From CAWJKP01 sp963843465 (GTDB taxonomy: Bacteria > Planctomycetota > Planctomycetia > Pirellulales > Thermoguttaceae), in contig CAWJKP010000001.1 of the NCBI GenBank assembly GCA_963843465.1, positions 1,674,001 to 1,738,000 on the forward strand: DNA of 64,000 nucleotides, written 5' to 3'. Made by a program: the position numbers and the translations under genes. Below are positions 1-9,346 of this stretch, piece after piece. The notes beneath the pieces are model-generated. The model saw nothing but the letters and a program-made list of their open reading frames with translations. It was not told where the DNA came from and ran no database searches. Position 1 is the stretch's first letter. Every line of letters begins with the position of its first letter.

Positions 1-1
1 C

Positions 2-826
2 CGGCACACCGTCAAACGCTTCGTCGACAACATCGTCTTCGAGAACGCCGGCTGCGGGTTTCACCTTTACGGCCAGTCGCCGCGACTGAGCGGGCTGTAC
101 CTTGAAGGGAACATCAGCTTCGCCACGTCGCTCAATCCTCGCTGTCCCAGCAAAGGCGAGATGAACATCCTGGCCGGCGGCTCCAAGCCGATCACCCACC
201 TGGTCCTGAAGAACAACTGCACGTACCATCCCAATCCCGCCTCGAAGCGCGGGGTTGACGTCGGCTTCCATGGTTCGCCCAACACCGACATCCGCATCGA
301 GGACAACTACTTCACCTGCGGGGCCAATGCCATGGAGCTCAACGGCGCCGCCGAAGCCGTCGTGCGCAACAATACCTTCTGGGCGCCCGTGGGCATGGTG
401 GCCGTGAAAGCGCCTTCCGCAGACAACCTCAAGGTGATCTTCGAGAACAACACGTACATCGACAACGGCCGATTCGACCTGGCCCGATTCCGCGAACAGA
501 TTCACTCGGGCGCGACCGACCGCCTCGTGCCGGGCAAGAACGGGCGCCCGACAGGGCTGCACGTCTTCCAACGCGTGAACCAGTACGAGCCCCGGCGGGT
601 CCATCTGGCGGTCTACAACTGGGACCACCTGGACCGCGTGAAGATCGACTTGGAAGGCATTCTTGCGCGGGGCCAGGCGTATCGCGTGGTCAACGTCCTG
701 GATTTCTTCGCCGCGCCTGTGGCCGAAGGCAAGGCCGAAGGCCCCGGGATCGTGCTGCCCATGCGAGGGCATCGGTATGAGCCGGAATTCGGGGCGTACG
801 TGCTGTTCCGCGGCGAGGGAAAGTAG
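2..826 (+). CDS. Right-handed parallel beta-helix protein, C-terminal part (5' end outside window)
   Basis: The reading frame is open from base 2 to the TAG at 824-826, so the start lies upstream of the window. The visible 274 residues contain short Asn- and Gly-rich turns typical of beta-helix rungs (for example VVRNNTF and IFENNTY), which suggests a secreted polysaccharide-binding or polysaccharide-cleaving protein. The last 100 residues form a small beta-rich domain with HLAVYNWD followed by a VLFRGEG ending. The beta-helix protein at 16.3-17.8 kb ends with a related block (HLAVFNWAG, then VVLKGDG), so the two are paralogues. No catalytic residues can be assigned. The substrate is unknown; the neighbouring secreted hydrolases suggest carbohydrate use. 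Confidence 0.75.
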   Translation, partial: RHTVKRFVDNIVFENAGCGFHLYGQSPRLSGLYLEGNISFATSLNPRCPSKGEMNILAGGSKPITHLVLKNNCTYHPNPASKRGVDVGFHGSPNTDIRIEDNYFTCGANAMELNGAAEAVVRNNTFWAPVGMVAVKAPSADNLKVIFENNTYIDNGRFDLARFREQIHSGATDRLVPGKNGRPTGLHVFQRVNQYEPRRVHLAVYNWDHLDRVKIDLEGILARGQAYRVVNVLDFFAAPVAEGKAEGPGIVLPMRGHRYEPEFGAYVLFRGEGK

Positions 827-873
827 GTTATGACTTCGTCATGGGGCACGATAGTCCGAGATCGGAGGGCGTC

Positions 874-2254
874 ATGCGCTACGTTTTTGCCCGGTTCGTT
901 TGGGCTGCTGCGGCTGCTGCGGTCTGGACCTGGTCGCCACTACGCTTCACGGAAGCGGCTGAACTCCGCATGGCCACCTTCCGCTGCGACGTGACGCCGC
1001 CGCTGGGGTTCTTGACCTACCCGCCCGCTTTCCAGCCGCTGGAGAAGATCGAGCACCCCCTGCTGGCCAAGGGCGTCGTGCTCGACGACGGCGGGCGGCG
1101 GTATGTCTTATGCGCCATCGACTGGTGCGAAATTTGCAATTCGACCTACGACCTCTTCCGCCGCAAGGTGGCCGAAGGCGCCGGCACTGATCCGGCGCGG
1201 GTCGCGCTGCACTCGGTCCACCAGCACACCGCGCCGATTGCCGACAACGACGCCTACCGGCTGCTGCTAGAGACCAAGAACCCGCCGGCGTGCCCCGACC
1301 TGAAATTCTTCGAGGAGACGGCCGACCGGCTGGGGGCGGCCGTGAAGCAGTCGCTCGGCCGGCTGCAACCGTTCGATCGCATCGGCGCCGGCGAGGGCAG
1401 GGTGGACCGCGTGGCTTCCACCCGGCGGCTGATCGACAAGGACGGAAAGGTCCACCACCCCCGCTGGAGCCTTGTCAAGGGCAAGGATCTTCCCTTGAGG
1501 GACGAGCCGGAAGGACTGATCGATCCGCTGCTCAAGACCGTCACCCTGGCCCGAGGCGATAAGCCGCTGGTGCGATTGCACTACTACGCCTCCCATCCGC
1601 AGAGCTATTACCACGATCCGCGAGTGACCTACGATTTTCCGGGCATGGCGCGCGAGGCGTTGGAAAAGAAGGAGGACGTGTTTCAGGTCTATTTCACCGG
1701 CTGCGCGGGCGATATCCTGGTGGGCAAGTACAACGACGGCACGCCGGCCACCCGGGACAAATTCGCCCAGCGGCTCCTGGCGGGCATGGAGGCGGCGATT
1801 GCCGCGACGCGATTCGCCCCCGCCGAGTCGATCCGGTGGCGGAGCGCCGAAGTGAAGTTGCCCTTGTATGCCGGCCCTGAACGCACCGTCGCCGAGAACC
1901 GCGCGGATGGCCGACGCGAAACTGGACGCCGACAAGCGGCTGGAGCTGGGGGCGATGCTCGTAGCCTTCGCCGAGCGAATTGACCGGCCGCTGGCGCTTA
2001 GCAGCTTGCAGATCGGCCGCGTGCACCTGCTGGATCTCCCCGGTGAATGCCTGGTAAATTATCAATTATTCGCCCAGCGGTCGGCGCCGGGCGACTTCGT
2101 GGCCGTGGCCGCCTACGCCGACCTGGGTCCGGGCTACATCTGTACCGACAAGGCGTTCGAGGAAGGCGGCTACGAGCCCACCGACACCGCCGTCGGCCCC
2201 GGCTCCGAACCCCTGCTGAAGGCCGCCATCGTCAAGCTCCTCGGCGCCAAGTGA
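874..2254 (+). CDS. Neutral/alkaline ceramidase-like secreted protein, frameshifted
   Basis: The start at 874 gives an N-terminal signal peptide (MRYVFARFVWAAAAAAVWTW) followed by an RCDVTPP segment, the usual opening of the neutral ceramidase N-terminal domain family. SVHQHTAP, around residue 110, fits the metal-binding His region of that family. The frame is intact to about base 1900. From 1868 to 2254 the homologous sequence continues one frame over (LPGECLVNYQLFAQ, YADLGPGYICTDKAFEEGGYEPT), so there is one extra base or two missing bases near 1890-1912, in a CG-rich run. Members of this family in Planctomycetota are often of unknown substrate, so ceramide hydrolysis is only a family-level suggestion. 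It is either a real pseudogene or a sequencing error. Confidence 0.7.
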
Positions 2255-2434
2255 GAAAGGCGTTTTGGGCCGGACCTGTTGCGTTGACGTTGGCCGGCGG
2301 CATCTCGGATCCGGACTGGAGCTGAAACGCGAGGACCTCATTTCCCGCCCCCGCCAAGCAGCCTGCTTTTTGTTGGCGATTTCTCGGCGTGCGCCGGGGA
2401 TTGGACGGCTACGACGAGGAAAGAGCGGAAACGG

Positions 2435-2463
2435 TTGACACCGCAGTATTCGCCCATGATAAT
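2435..2463 (+). promoter_or_regulatory. Near-consensus sigma-70 promoter
   Basis: TTGACA at 2435-2440 and GATAAT at 2458-2463 are separated by exactly 17 bases. This is the best -35/-10 pair seen in the window. It would start transcription near 2470, giving a leader of about 65 bases before the oxidoreductase start at 2536. The match was made by eye. Confidence 0.6.
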
Positions 2464-2535
2464 GGTCGCCATGTGTTCTGCGCCGCTGCCTTGACGCCCT
2501 CCCTTTACCACCCGCCCCACCGAAGGAGATTGACC

Positions 2536-3891
2536 ATGACCATGCGTTCCACGCGTCGCGATTTTCTCAGGAAGACGGTTGCCGTCACCGGCGCGGCTGC
2601 CGGCGTGCAGATGTTTGGCGTCCCGGCCCTGCTGGCCGACCGATCGCCCAACTCGAAGCTCGGCGTCGGCGTGATCGGCTGCGGCGGGATGGGCGGCGGG
2701 AACCCGGGCGTCGCCGCCGACCAGCGGGCGGTGGCCCTGGTCGACGTGGACGACAACATCATGGTCAAGGCCGTCGAGCGGATCAAGGACCGGGCCCCCA
2801 ACGTCCGCACCTACTACGATTACCGGAAGATGTTCGACGAGTGCCAGAAGGATCTCGATGTCGTGCTGATTGCCACGCCCGACCATCACCACGCGCCGGC
2901 GGCCATGCGGGCGATCAAGCTGGGCAAGGCGGCCTTCGTGCAGAAGCCCATGGCCCACGACGTGGCCGAATGCTACGCGCTGATGAAGGCGGCCCAGGAG
3001 AAGAACGTGCCGACGCAGATGGGCAACCAAGGGCATTACGGCGAGACGATCCGCACGGTCTGCGAGTACATCTGGGCCGGGGCGATCGGCGACGTCACCG
3101 AGACGCACACCATCTTCGGCCGCAACTTCGGCGGCCACGGCAAACGCCCGCCGAGCAAGCCCGTCCCCAAGGGCCTGCACTGGGACGAGTGGATCGGCCC
3201 GGCAAAGTTCCGCGAGTATCACGAGGGGCTGCACCCCTTCAGTTGGCGCTCGTGGCGGGAGTTCGGCACCGGCACCATCGGCGACATGGCGTGCCACAAC
3301 CTGGACGTCCTGTTCTGGGCGCTGCGGGTCGCCGAGGCGAAGAAGTTCAGCGTGACCTGCCTCTCGCAGACGCCCGGCAACGAGGAAATGTATCCGACCG
3401 ACAACGTCTTGCTCTGGGAGGTCCCGGCGCGCGGCCCGATGCCGGCGGTGAAGATCCACGCCTACGATCACGACGGCCTCATGCCGCCGGTCATGAAAGA
3501 CGTTCAGAGCAAGTACAACGTCAAGTTCCACGAGTGTACGCTGTTTGTCGGCCGACAGGGTCTGATGCGCAGCGAAGGCACGGCCAACGGCTGGCAGTTC
3601 ATTCCCTACCAGCGCGGCAAGGAGATTCCCAAGCCGCCCAAGACCCTTCCCCGCGCCCACGGCGGACCGATCGGCGACTTGTTCTACGTCATGCAGAACG
3701 GCGGCACGCCCTGCTCCGACTTCGTCACGTCGGCCGGCCCGCTGGCCTCCTTCGCCCTGAGCGGCCACCTCGCCATGTTGGCGGGCGTGGGCAAGAAGGT
3801 CGAGTGGGACGTGCAGACGATGCGCTGCGCGAACTTGCCGGAGGCCAACAAGTTCGCTTGCCGCGAGTATCGCGCCGGATGGGAATTGTGA
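2536..3891 (+). CDS. Gfo/Idh/MocA family oxidoreductase with Tat signal
   Basis: A 451-residue NAD(P)-dependent dehydrogenase of the Gfo/Idh/MocA family, predicted to act on sugars or inositol-like substrates. The N-terminus STRRDFLRKT matches the twin-arginine signal, followed by an Ala-rich stretch, so the protein is exported folded. The Rossmann motif VGVIGCGGMGGG follows near residue 40. The family Lys of the EKP motif is present as QKPMAHD. ATG 2536 was chosen because AAGGAG at 2523-2528 is correctly spaced; a second ATG at 2542 would remove only two residues. The gene has its own good promoter. Exported members of this family are very common in Planctomycetota. The substrate cannot be told. 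Confidence 0.92.
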   Translation: MTMRSTRRDFLRKTVAVTGAAAGVQMFGVPALLADRSPNSKLGVGVIGCGGMGGGNPGVAADQRAVALVDVDDNIMVKAVERIKDRAPNVRTYYDYRKMFDECQKDLDVVLIATPDHHHAPAAMRAIKLGKAAFVQKPMAHDVAECYALMKAAQEKNVPTQMGNQGHYGETIRTVCEYIWAGAIGDVTETHTIFGRNFGGHGKRPPSKPVPKGLHWDEWIGPAKFREYHEGLHPFSWRSWREFGTGTIGDMACHNLDVLFWALRVAEAKKFSVTCLSQTPGNEEMYPTDNVLLWEVPARGPMPAVKIHAYDHDGLMPPVMKDVQSKYNVKFHECTLFVGRQGLMRSEGTANGWQFIPYQRGKEIPKPPKTLPRAHGGPIGDLFYVMQNGGTPCSDFVTSAGPLASFALSGHLAMLAGVGKKVEWDVQTMRCANLPEANKFACREYRAGWEL

Positions 3892-4012
3892 CCGTCCTGC
3901 CGCCGATTGCCGCCCTGGACACGTGCCGCATCGAGCTGATATCGCCGTCATTTCACGAGTCAAGGTCAACTATGGGAAATGCGGGCAGACGCCAGAGCAG
4001 ACAGGAGTCCTT

Positions 4013-5812
4013 ATGACCCACAAGAAGCCTTTCCTTGCGGTGTTGTCGGTGGTTGTGGCAGCGGCCGTGACGGCCGGCGGGGCGGCGGCTGCCGCGGCCC
4101 AGAAACAGGTTACGGGCCTGACGGCGCGGCACCAGGCCGGACAGACCATGCTCGCCTGGCAGGAGGTCGATTCACCCGCGACTGACCCCGCGATTGCCGC
4201 CGTCAAACTCCGGGAGCTTCGCCGCGACCTGGACAAATCGAAGAAGGTCCGCTACCGCATCTACCGCGCCGAGCGGAAGATCACCTCGCTGCAAGGCCTG
4301 CAGCCGATCGCCGAAGTCCCGCCGCTGAGCGGCTGGAACATCGACTACTACGGCGACCTCCGCCCGGAGCACCAGGCGCTTCGCTACGTGATCGAAGAGG
4401 GCAAGGGGCCGGTGCCGCCGGGCACGGGCATCTACGCCCACAACCCGAAGAAGGCCGGCACGGCCTATTATGCCGTGACGCTATCCATCGACGGCAAGGA
4501 GAACACCTCCCTGGGGCCGGGCAACGTGCTGGCCGCGCCGATTGCGGAGACGGTCGGGCTGGGCATCCCCGTGCTGCAGCGGACCGAAAAGCCCAAAGAG
4601 TGGCAGTACGTCACGGGCCCGACGCTCCACTATTACGTCCGCTGGGAATCGCCGCCCAACTGCGCCGCTGAGGGAATGCCCTTCGACTACCTGGTCGCCA
4701 TCCCGGCGAAACTGGCCAGGCCCGCGCCCGTGGGCATCCACCTGCACTGTTGGGGCGGCAGTCTCAACGGCGGTTACGGCTGGTGGTACGGCGCGGAGCA
4801 GGGCCACATCCTCATCGCCTCGAATCAGATCCCCTACGACTGGTGGACGGGTTACCACGAGCTGTATTGGCAGGGGCCGGCCAAGGAAGAAGCCTGGAAG
4901 CACGGCCTGGTGCATCCGTATTCACAGGTTCGCATGCTCTCCTTCCTCGACTGGGTCGCCACCCGCTGGGACGTGGACCTGGCGCGGACGCACGTGGCGG
5001 GCGCCTCGATGGGCGGCTCCGGGGCGCCGATGCTCGCCATCCGTTATCCGGAACGGATCGCGTGGGCCGTGGCCTGGGTGGGCGTCCACATCCCCGAGAA
5101 ATCGCCCGGTTTCAAGGGGTCCTATGCGCAGGTCTACGGCCTGCCGGAATGGGGCGTGAAGTTCGAAGACGGCACGCCCGTCTGGGACCACTTCAACGAC
5201 GCCTGGTACCTCCGCAAGCACCCCGAGAAAGAGATCGGCCTGATCGCGCTGTCCAACGGCAAGAACGACAGCGGCATCGGCTGGCCGCAGGCGGCGGAGT
5301 TCTACCGCGCGCTGCAAGACACGAAGCGGCCGCACGTGTTCGTGTGGGGCCAGAGCGGGCATGGCGAACGAGCCCAGTTGCCCGTCACGCTGAGCGACCG
5401 CTTCGTCGCCCTGGAGCTGAGCACCGACCAGAGCCAGCCGGCCTTCACCGCTTGCAGCCTGGACGACCGCCCGGGCAACGGGGACCCCGCCGACGGTGAC
5501 GCCAAGGGGCAGGTCAACCTTTACCTGTTCTGGGAGACTGGCAACGTCGTGGACCGGCCCGACTGCTGGGAGATGACCGTCGGCCTGGTGGACAAGGCCC
5601 CGAAGGACCGCTGCACGGTCAGCGTCACTCCCCGCCGCCTGCAGAAGCTCAAGCCCCAGCGCGGCGAGAAGTTCCACTGGACCAACACGCCCGTCGGATC
5701 CGACAAGGCGATTCAGTCGGGCGACGTTACGGCCGACGATTCGCGGCTGCTGACCATCCCGCACGCCACCGTGACCAAGGAGAAGAACCGGATCGCAATC
5801 TGCAAGGACTGA
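4013..5812 (+). CDS. Secreted alpha/beta hydrolase (esterase/peptidase type)
   Basis: A 599-residue protein that begins with a signal peptide (MTHKKPFLAVLSVVVAAAV, then an Ala/Gly-rich cleavage region). An FN3-like beta domain occupies roughly residues 30-180. The alpha/beta-hydrolase domain follows, with the nucleophile elbow GASMGG centred on Ser332 and a downstream GQSGHG that can supply the catalytic His. The sequence resembles prolyl-oligopeptidase or PHB-depolymerase-type esterases. A further beta-rich C-terminal domain is present. The start is supported by CAGGAG at 4002-4007. It lies between an oxidoreductase and an SGNH hydrolase, all on the same strand, consistent with extracellular degradation of an esterified polymer. 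The substrate is not known. Confidence 0.85.
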   Translation: MTHKKPFLAVLSVVVAAAVTAGGAAAAAAQKQVTGLTARHQAGQTMLAWQEVDSPATDPAIAAVKLRELRRDLDKSKKVRYRIYRAERKITSLQGLQPIAEVPPLSGWNIDYYGDLRPEHQALRYVIEEGKGPVPPGTGIYAHNPKKAGTAYYAVTLSIDGKENTSLGPGNVLAAPIAETVGLGIPVLQRTEKPKEWQYVTGPTLHYYVRWESPPNCAAEGMPFDYLVAIPAKLARPAPVGIHLHCWGGSLNGGYGWWYGAEQGHILIASNQIPYDWWTGYHELYWQGPAKEEAWKHGLVHPYSQVRMLSFLDWVATRWDVDLARTHVAGASMGGSGAPMLAIRYPERIAWAVAWVGVHIPEKSPGFKGSYAQVYGLPEWGVKFEDGTPVWDHFNDAWYLRKHPEKEIGLIALSNGKNDSGIGWPQAAEFYRALQDTKRPHVFVWGQSGHGERAQLPVTLSDRFVALELSTDQSQPAFTACSLDDRPGNGDPADGDAKGQVNLYLFWETGNVVDRPDCWEMTVGLVDKAPKDRCTVSVTPRRLQKLKPQRGEKFHWTNTPVGSDKAIQSGDVTADDSRLLTIPHATVTKEKNRIAICKD

Positions 5813-5931
5813 GGGCGTCTCCAGAAACTGGCAGGGACGGGGGCGCGATGGTAAAATCGGCGGCATCGTCGGGCCGGATCGGTTCCCGCCCGACGCCAAA
5901 TACTACTTTCCATCCCGCGAGAGGTACTGCC

Positions 5932-6744
5932 ATGTCCGTCCTTCGCCCTGCGCTGTGTCTAGCGACGATATCCGCATTCACGGCCGCGTCGGTTGCGGCC
6001 GAAAAGCCGTACTGGGTCGAGCCCATGAAGGCCGTCCACGCGGGCTTCGGCGGCAATCCGGGCTACGTGGCCCAGTTTGGCGACTCGATCACGTTCTCGA
6101 TGGCGTTCTGGTCCCCGATCGGTTGGGACGAGCCCGACGCGTATCTGAGCAAGGACGACGGTCTGCCCAAGCGGCCCAAGGAGAAGCGCTGGCGCGACAC
6201 GCTCAAGGGGTTCCGGGCCAAGGGCGGCGAACAGGGCAACTACTCTGGCTGGCGCGTGGGCGACGTGCTGGGGGTCATCGACGCCGTGCTCAAACGCGAG
6301 CAGCCCGAGGCCGCCATCATCATGATCGGCACCAATGACATCTCCGGCGGCAGCGTGCCGGCCGACTATCGCGCGGGGCTCAAGAAAATCGTTCAGAAGT
6401 GCATCGACGCCCATTGTGTGCCGATCCTCAACACGATCCCGCCGCGAGTCGGGCGCGATGCGGCGGTCGAGGCCGCCAACCGCATCGTCCGCCAGCTCGC
6501 CCGCGAGTGCCAGGTCCCTCTGGCCGACTTCTATGCCGAGTGCCTGCGGCTGCGGCCGGGCCAATCCTGGCAGAGGACGATCATCAGCGACGACGGCGTG
6601 CATCCCAGCGGCGGCAAGACCAACGTCTACACCGAAGAGAACATGAAGGTCTGCGGCTACGCCTTGCGCAACTGGGTCAATTTCCTTGCGGTGCGGGAAG
6701 TCTACTTTCACGTGCTTGCGCCGAGCGAGTCTTCGCCCAGGTGA
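5932..6744 (+). CDS. Secreted SGNH/GDSL hydrolase
   Basis: A 270-residue esterase of the SGNH fold. All block motifs are visible: GDSITF with nucleophile Ser52 (block I), MIGTNDISGG (block III, the GxND motif), and DDGVHPSGG with Asp221 and His224 (block V, DxxH). A signal peptide of about 24 residues (MSVLRPALCLATISAFTAAS) precedes EKPYWVEP. The start at 5932 is preferred over upstream starts because it places the signal peptide at the N-terminus and has AGAGG about 8 bases before it. It probably deacylates or deacetylates a glycan or glycoside outside the cytoplasm. The adjacent hydrolases share its orientation. Confidence 0.9.
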   Translation: MSVLRPALCLATISAFTAASVAAEKPYWVEPMKAVHAGFGGNPGYVAQFGDSITFSMAFWSPIGWDEPDAYLSKDDGLPKRPKEKRWRDTLKGFRAKGGEQGNYSGWRVGDVLGVIDAVLKREQPEAAIIMIGTNDISGGSVPADYRAGLKKIVQKCIDAHCVPILNTIPPRVGRDAAVEAANRIVRQLARECQVPLADFYAECLRLRPGQSWQRTIISDDGVHPSGGKTNVYTEENMKVCGYALRNWVNFLAVREVYFHVLAPSESSPR

Positions 6745-6812
6745 AGTGGCTTAGCCAGCCCAGTTCGCGGAAGATGCAACCCGGAAGATACAAACCTATG
6801 GGAGCAAGTGCC

Positions 6813-9287
6813 ATGCACAACGTGCTGTTTCTCATGACGACGGCCGTCGCCGCACTCGCGGGTGCGGACGATGCCTTGGAACCCTGGTCGAGCAATACTC
6901 AGCCGACCGACGCGCCGAGGTCTCACGTCGAGGAGATCACGGCCGGACGACACCAATACACGGTGACTCAGTCCGGCACGATGGACGGCACGAACTGCCG
7001 GTCGCCAATCGGGTGCGGCATGGCCAGGGAGGGCGCCATCGAGCAAACCTGGCAGTCCAACCGCGCGGTGCGGATGGAGAACGTGGGCCGGTCCGACGTG
7101 GTCGATCCTTGGCTCTCCAACGGGCGGAACAACTTCCGCAACATGGACCAGATCGTGGCCGCGGCCGTCACCCCAGGGATGAACGACCGGGAGAAGGCCA
7201 TGGCGCTTTGGTTCCAACAGATCCGGCAACGGTTCCACCGCGCCGGAGACGGCCAGGAAACCGGGGACCCGGTGAAGGTCTTCAACGTTTACGGGCACAA
7301 CCCCTGCGGCAGCGACGCTATCATCATGGGTGGGTTGTGGCGGAAGGTGGGCCTCAAGGGCGCCCCGGTGCGGTTGGTGTCGCACGCCATCGCTCAAGTC
7401 GCCTACGACGGCGGCTGGCACGTGATGGACGGAGACCTGGATATGATCTACCTGCTGCGGGACAACGAGACGCTGGCCAGCGACCGGGAATTGGCGCGGG
7501 ACCATGACCTGGTCGGGCGGACGCACACGCTGGGCATTCTCCTGGCCGACAGCCGCGCTCGGGACGAGGAGGAGGCGGCCATGTTCGTCTGCGAAGACGC
7601 GATCCAAGGCCAGCGCAGGTGCAAAGAAGACACGACCATGAACATGACGCTTCGCCCGGGCGAGGCGTTGGTCTGGCGTTGGGGGCATTTGAACCTGCCC
7701 AAGTACATGTGGACCGCCATGCAGCCCAACTACCCGGACACCGTCTGCAACGGTCTTTGGCAGTACCGGCCGGACTTCAGCCATGACCTTTGGAAGAAAG
7801 GTGCGGCCAAGGTGGAAAACATCACAACAGGTTCGCAGGGCCTAGGCGCGGAGGAAGGCGAGACCGGCACGATCCTCTGGACGATGCGCAGCCCCTATGT
7901 CTTCGTGGGCGGAAGGCTGGAGGTGGAAGGCAGGGGGGCCAGGTTCGCGGTCTCCGCGGACGGCAAGCGGTGGCAGGATGTGCGGGAGAACCTGGACAAG
8001 TTTTTTCCGACGGACGGCCCGCCACGCTACCGGTACCAACTTCGCTGCCAGCTCTCCGGCGGGGCCAGGCTCAAGCGATTGGCGGTTGTCAACGACCTGC
8101 AGATGGCCCTGCTGGCGTTGCCGGAGATGACCGTCGGCGAAAACACCTTCACCTACACCGACAAGTCTGCTGGAGAGCGGAAGGTGCGCATTACCCATGA
8201 GTGGGTAGAACGTTCGACGAGCAAGCCGCCTGAATCGCCGTCGGCAGCGGTCTACCCGCCTGACGCCGGCGAGGCCGAGGGCACGGACGTCGTCTTCCGC
8301 TGGAACGCCCCGAAGCAGACCGGCGGGGGCCAGATCGTGGACTACCACTTCGAGCTTTCCCATCGGCAGGACATGCGCTGGCCGCTCTCGCCCAACTTCG
8401 ACAAGCTCATCTCCCGGACTGCGGACAAGGGCAAGGCGCAGTACACCCTGCCCTGCCTCGGCCTTTTGACGCCCGACAAGCAGTATCACTGGCGCGTGCG
8501 GGCGAAGAATGAAAAGGGCGTGTGGGGGCCGTGGAGCAAGACTTGGAGCTTTACGCCTCGGGGGCCAGGCTATCCTTTGGAGGTAACCCTGGACTTCGAT
8601 CAGAGTAAGGGCGTGGGAACCCTCAAGTGGGAGCCCAACACGGCGGGCCGCCGGCCGGTGAAGTACCGCGTCTACGGAAGTGACGAGAAGGGATTCTCCG
8701 TCAGCGACGTGCCGTACCAAGTCAACGTCGGCATCTCCAAGGAGTTGCCGCCGCAGTTCCCGGCGAACTTCATTGCAGAAACGACGGCGACCGAACTGGC
8801 GGTATTGGGCGGCGAGGTCACTCTGCCCGCAGCCAATAAGACCTATTACCGCGTGGTGGCGGTGGACGAGCAGGGCAAGCGGAGCGGGCCGTCGGACTAT
8901 GCGGCCGCGCCGCGTCCGGTGATCTACAGCAAGCCGGCGGTGCAGGCCAGAGTGGGCGCCCAGTACCGTGGCCGGGTCTTGGCCAACCGCTCCCTGGGAG
9001 ACCTGCGGTTGCATGGCCCGCAGACCGCCAACTTCTGGAACATCGAGAAGCCCGAGTATGCCTTGGCGCAGGGGCCGAGCTGGCTCAAGCTGGATGCGGC
9101 GACGGGCGTGCTCTCAGGCATACCGGACGCACCAGGGAAGTTCGAGGTGGCGATCATCGCCACCATCGACCGGGAGGTGCGGAAGCTGGATGAGAATGCT
9201 CTCGGCTGGGGCGTGGAGAAGGTGCTTTCCACCTCGAGGCAACGGGTCGGCAGCGACATTCAGCGGTTTGTGATCGACGTTCAGTAA
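6813..9287 (+). CDS. Secreted transglutaminase-like protein with FN3 and putative-Ig domains
   Basis: An 824-residue secreted protein with signal peptide MHNVLFLMTTAVAALAGADD. Residues 115-215 resemble a transglutaminase-like (papain-fold) core: KVFNVYGHNPCGS contains the candidate Cys165, and GGWHVMDGD contains His203 with Asp206/Asp208. A beta domain follows, then FN3-like repeats (YHWRVRAKNEKGVWG, YYRVVAVDEQGKRSG). The end is a putative-Ig module with the signature LKLDAATGVLSGIPDAPG. The protein at 24.1-26.1 kb has the same core with identical Cys-His spacing (38 residues). The start at 6813 has GGAG nine bases upstream. Cross-linking, amidase or protease activity is all possible; the enzymatic role is inferred from the triad pattern only. 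Confidence 0.7.
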   Translation: MHNVLFLMTTAVAALAGADDALEPWSSNTQPTDAPRSHVEEITAGRHQYTVTQSGTMDGTNCRSPIGCGMAREGAIEQTWQSNRAVRMENVGRSDVVDPWLSNGRNNFRNMDQIVAAAVTPGMNDREKAMALWFQQIRQRFHRAGDGQETGDPVKVFNVYGHNPCGSDAIIMGGLWRKVGLKGAPVRLVSHAIAQVAYDGGWHVMDGDLDMIYLLRDNETLASDRELARDHDLVGRTHTLGILLADSRARDEEEAAMFVCEDAIQGQRRCKEDTTMNMTLRPGEALVWRWGHLNLPKYMWTAMQPNYPDTVCNGLWQYRPDFSHDLWKKGAAKVENITTGSQGLGAEEGETGTILWTMRSPYVFVGGRLEVEGRGARFAVSADGKRWQDVRENLDKFFPTDGPPRYRYQLRCQLSGGARLKRLAVVNDLQMALLALPEMTVGENTFTYTDKSAGERKVRITHEWVERSTSKPPESPSAAVYPPDAGEAEGTDVVFRWNAPKQTGGGQIVDYHFELSHRQDMRWPLSPNFDKLISRTADKGKAQYTLPCLGLLTPDKQYHWRVRAKNEKGVWGPWSKTWSFTPRGPGYPLEVTLDFDQSKGVGTLKWEPNTAGRRPVKYRVYGSDEKGFSVSDVPYQVNVGISKELPPQFPANFIAETTATELAVLGGEVTLPAANKTYYRVVAVDEQGKRSGPSDYAAAPRPVIYSKPAVQARVGAQYRGRVLANRSLGDLRLHGPQTANFWNIEKPEYALAQGPSWLKLDAATGVLSGIPDAPGKFEVAIIATIDREVRKLDENALGWGVEKVLSTSRQRVGSDIQRFVIDVQ

Positions 9288-9346
9288 TGTTGCCGATCTG
9301 CGAACAGAACAGGCGAAATTTGGACACGATGCAAGGGAGGAACATC

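Noticed and set aside
2338..3969. Antisense open frame of 543 codons opposite the oxidoreductase
   Set aside because: No recognisable domain, and the opposite strand has a Tat signal, Rossmann motif, promoter and ribosome site.
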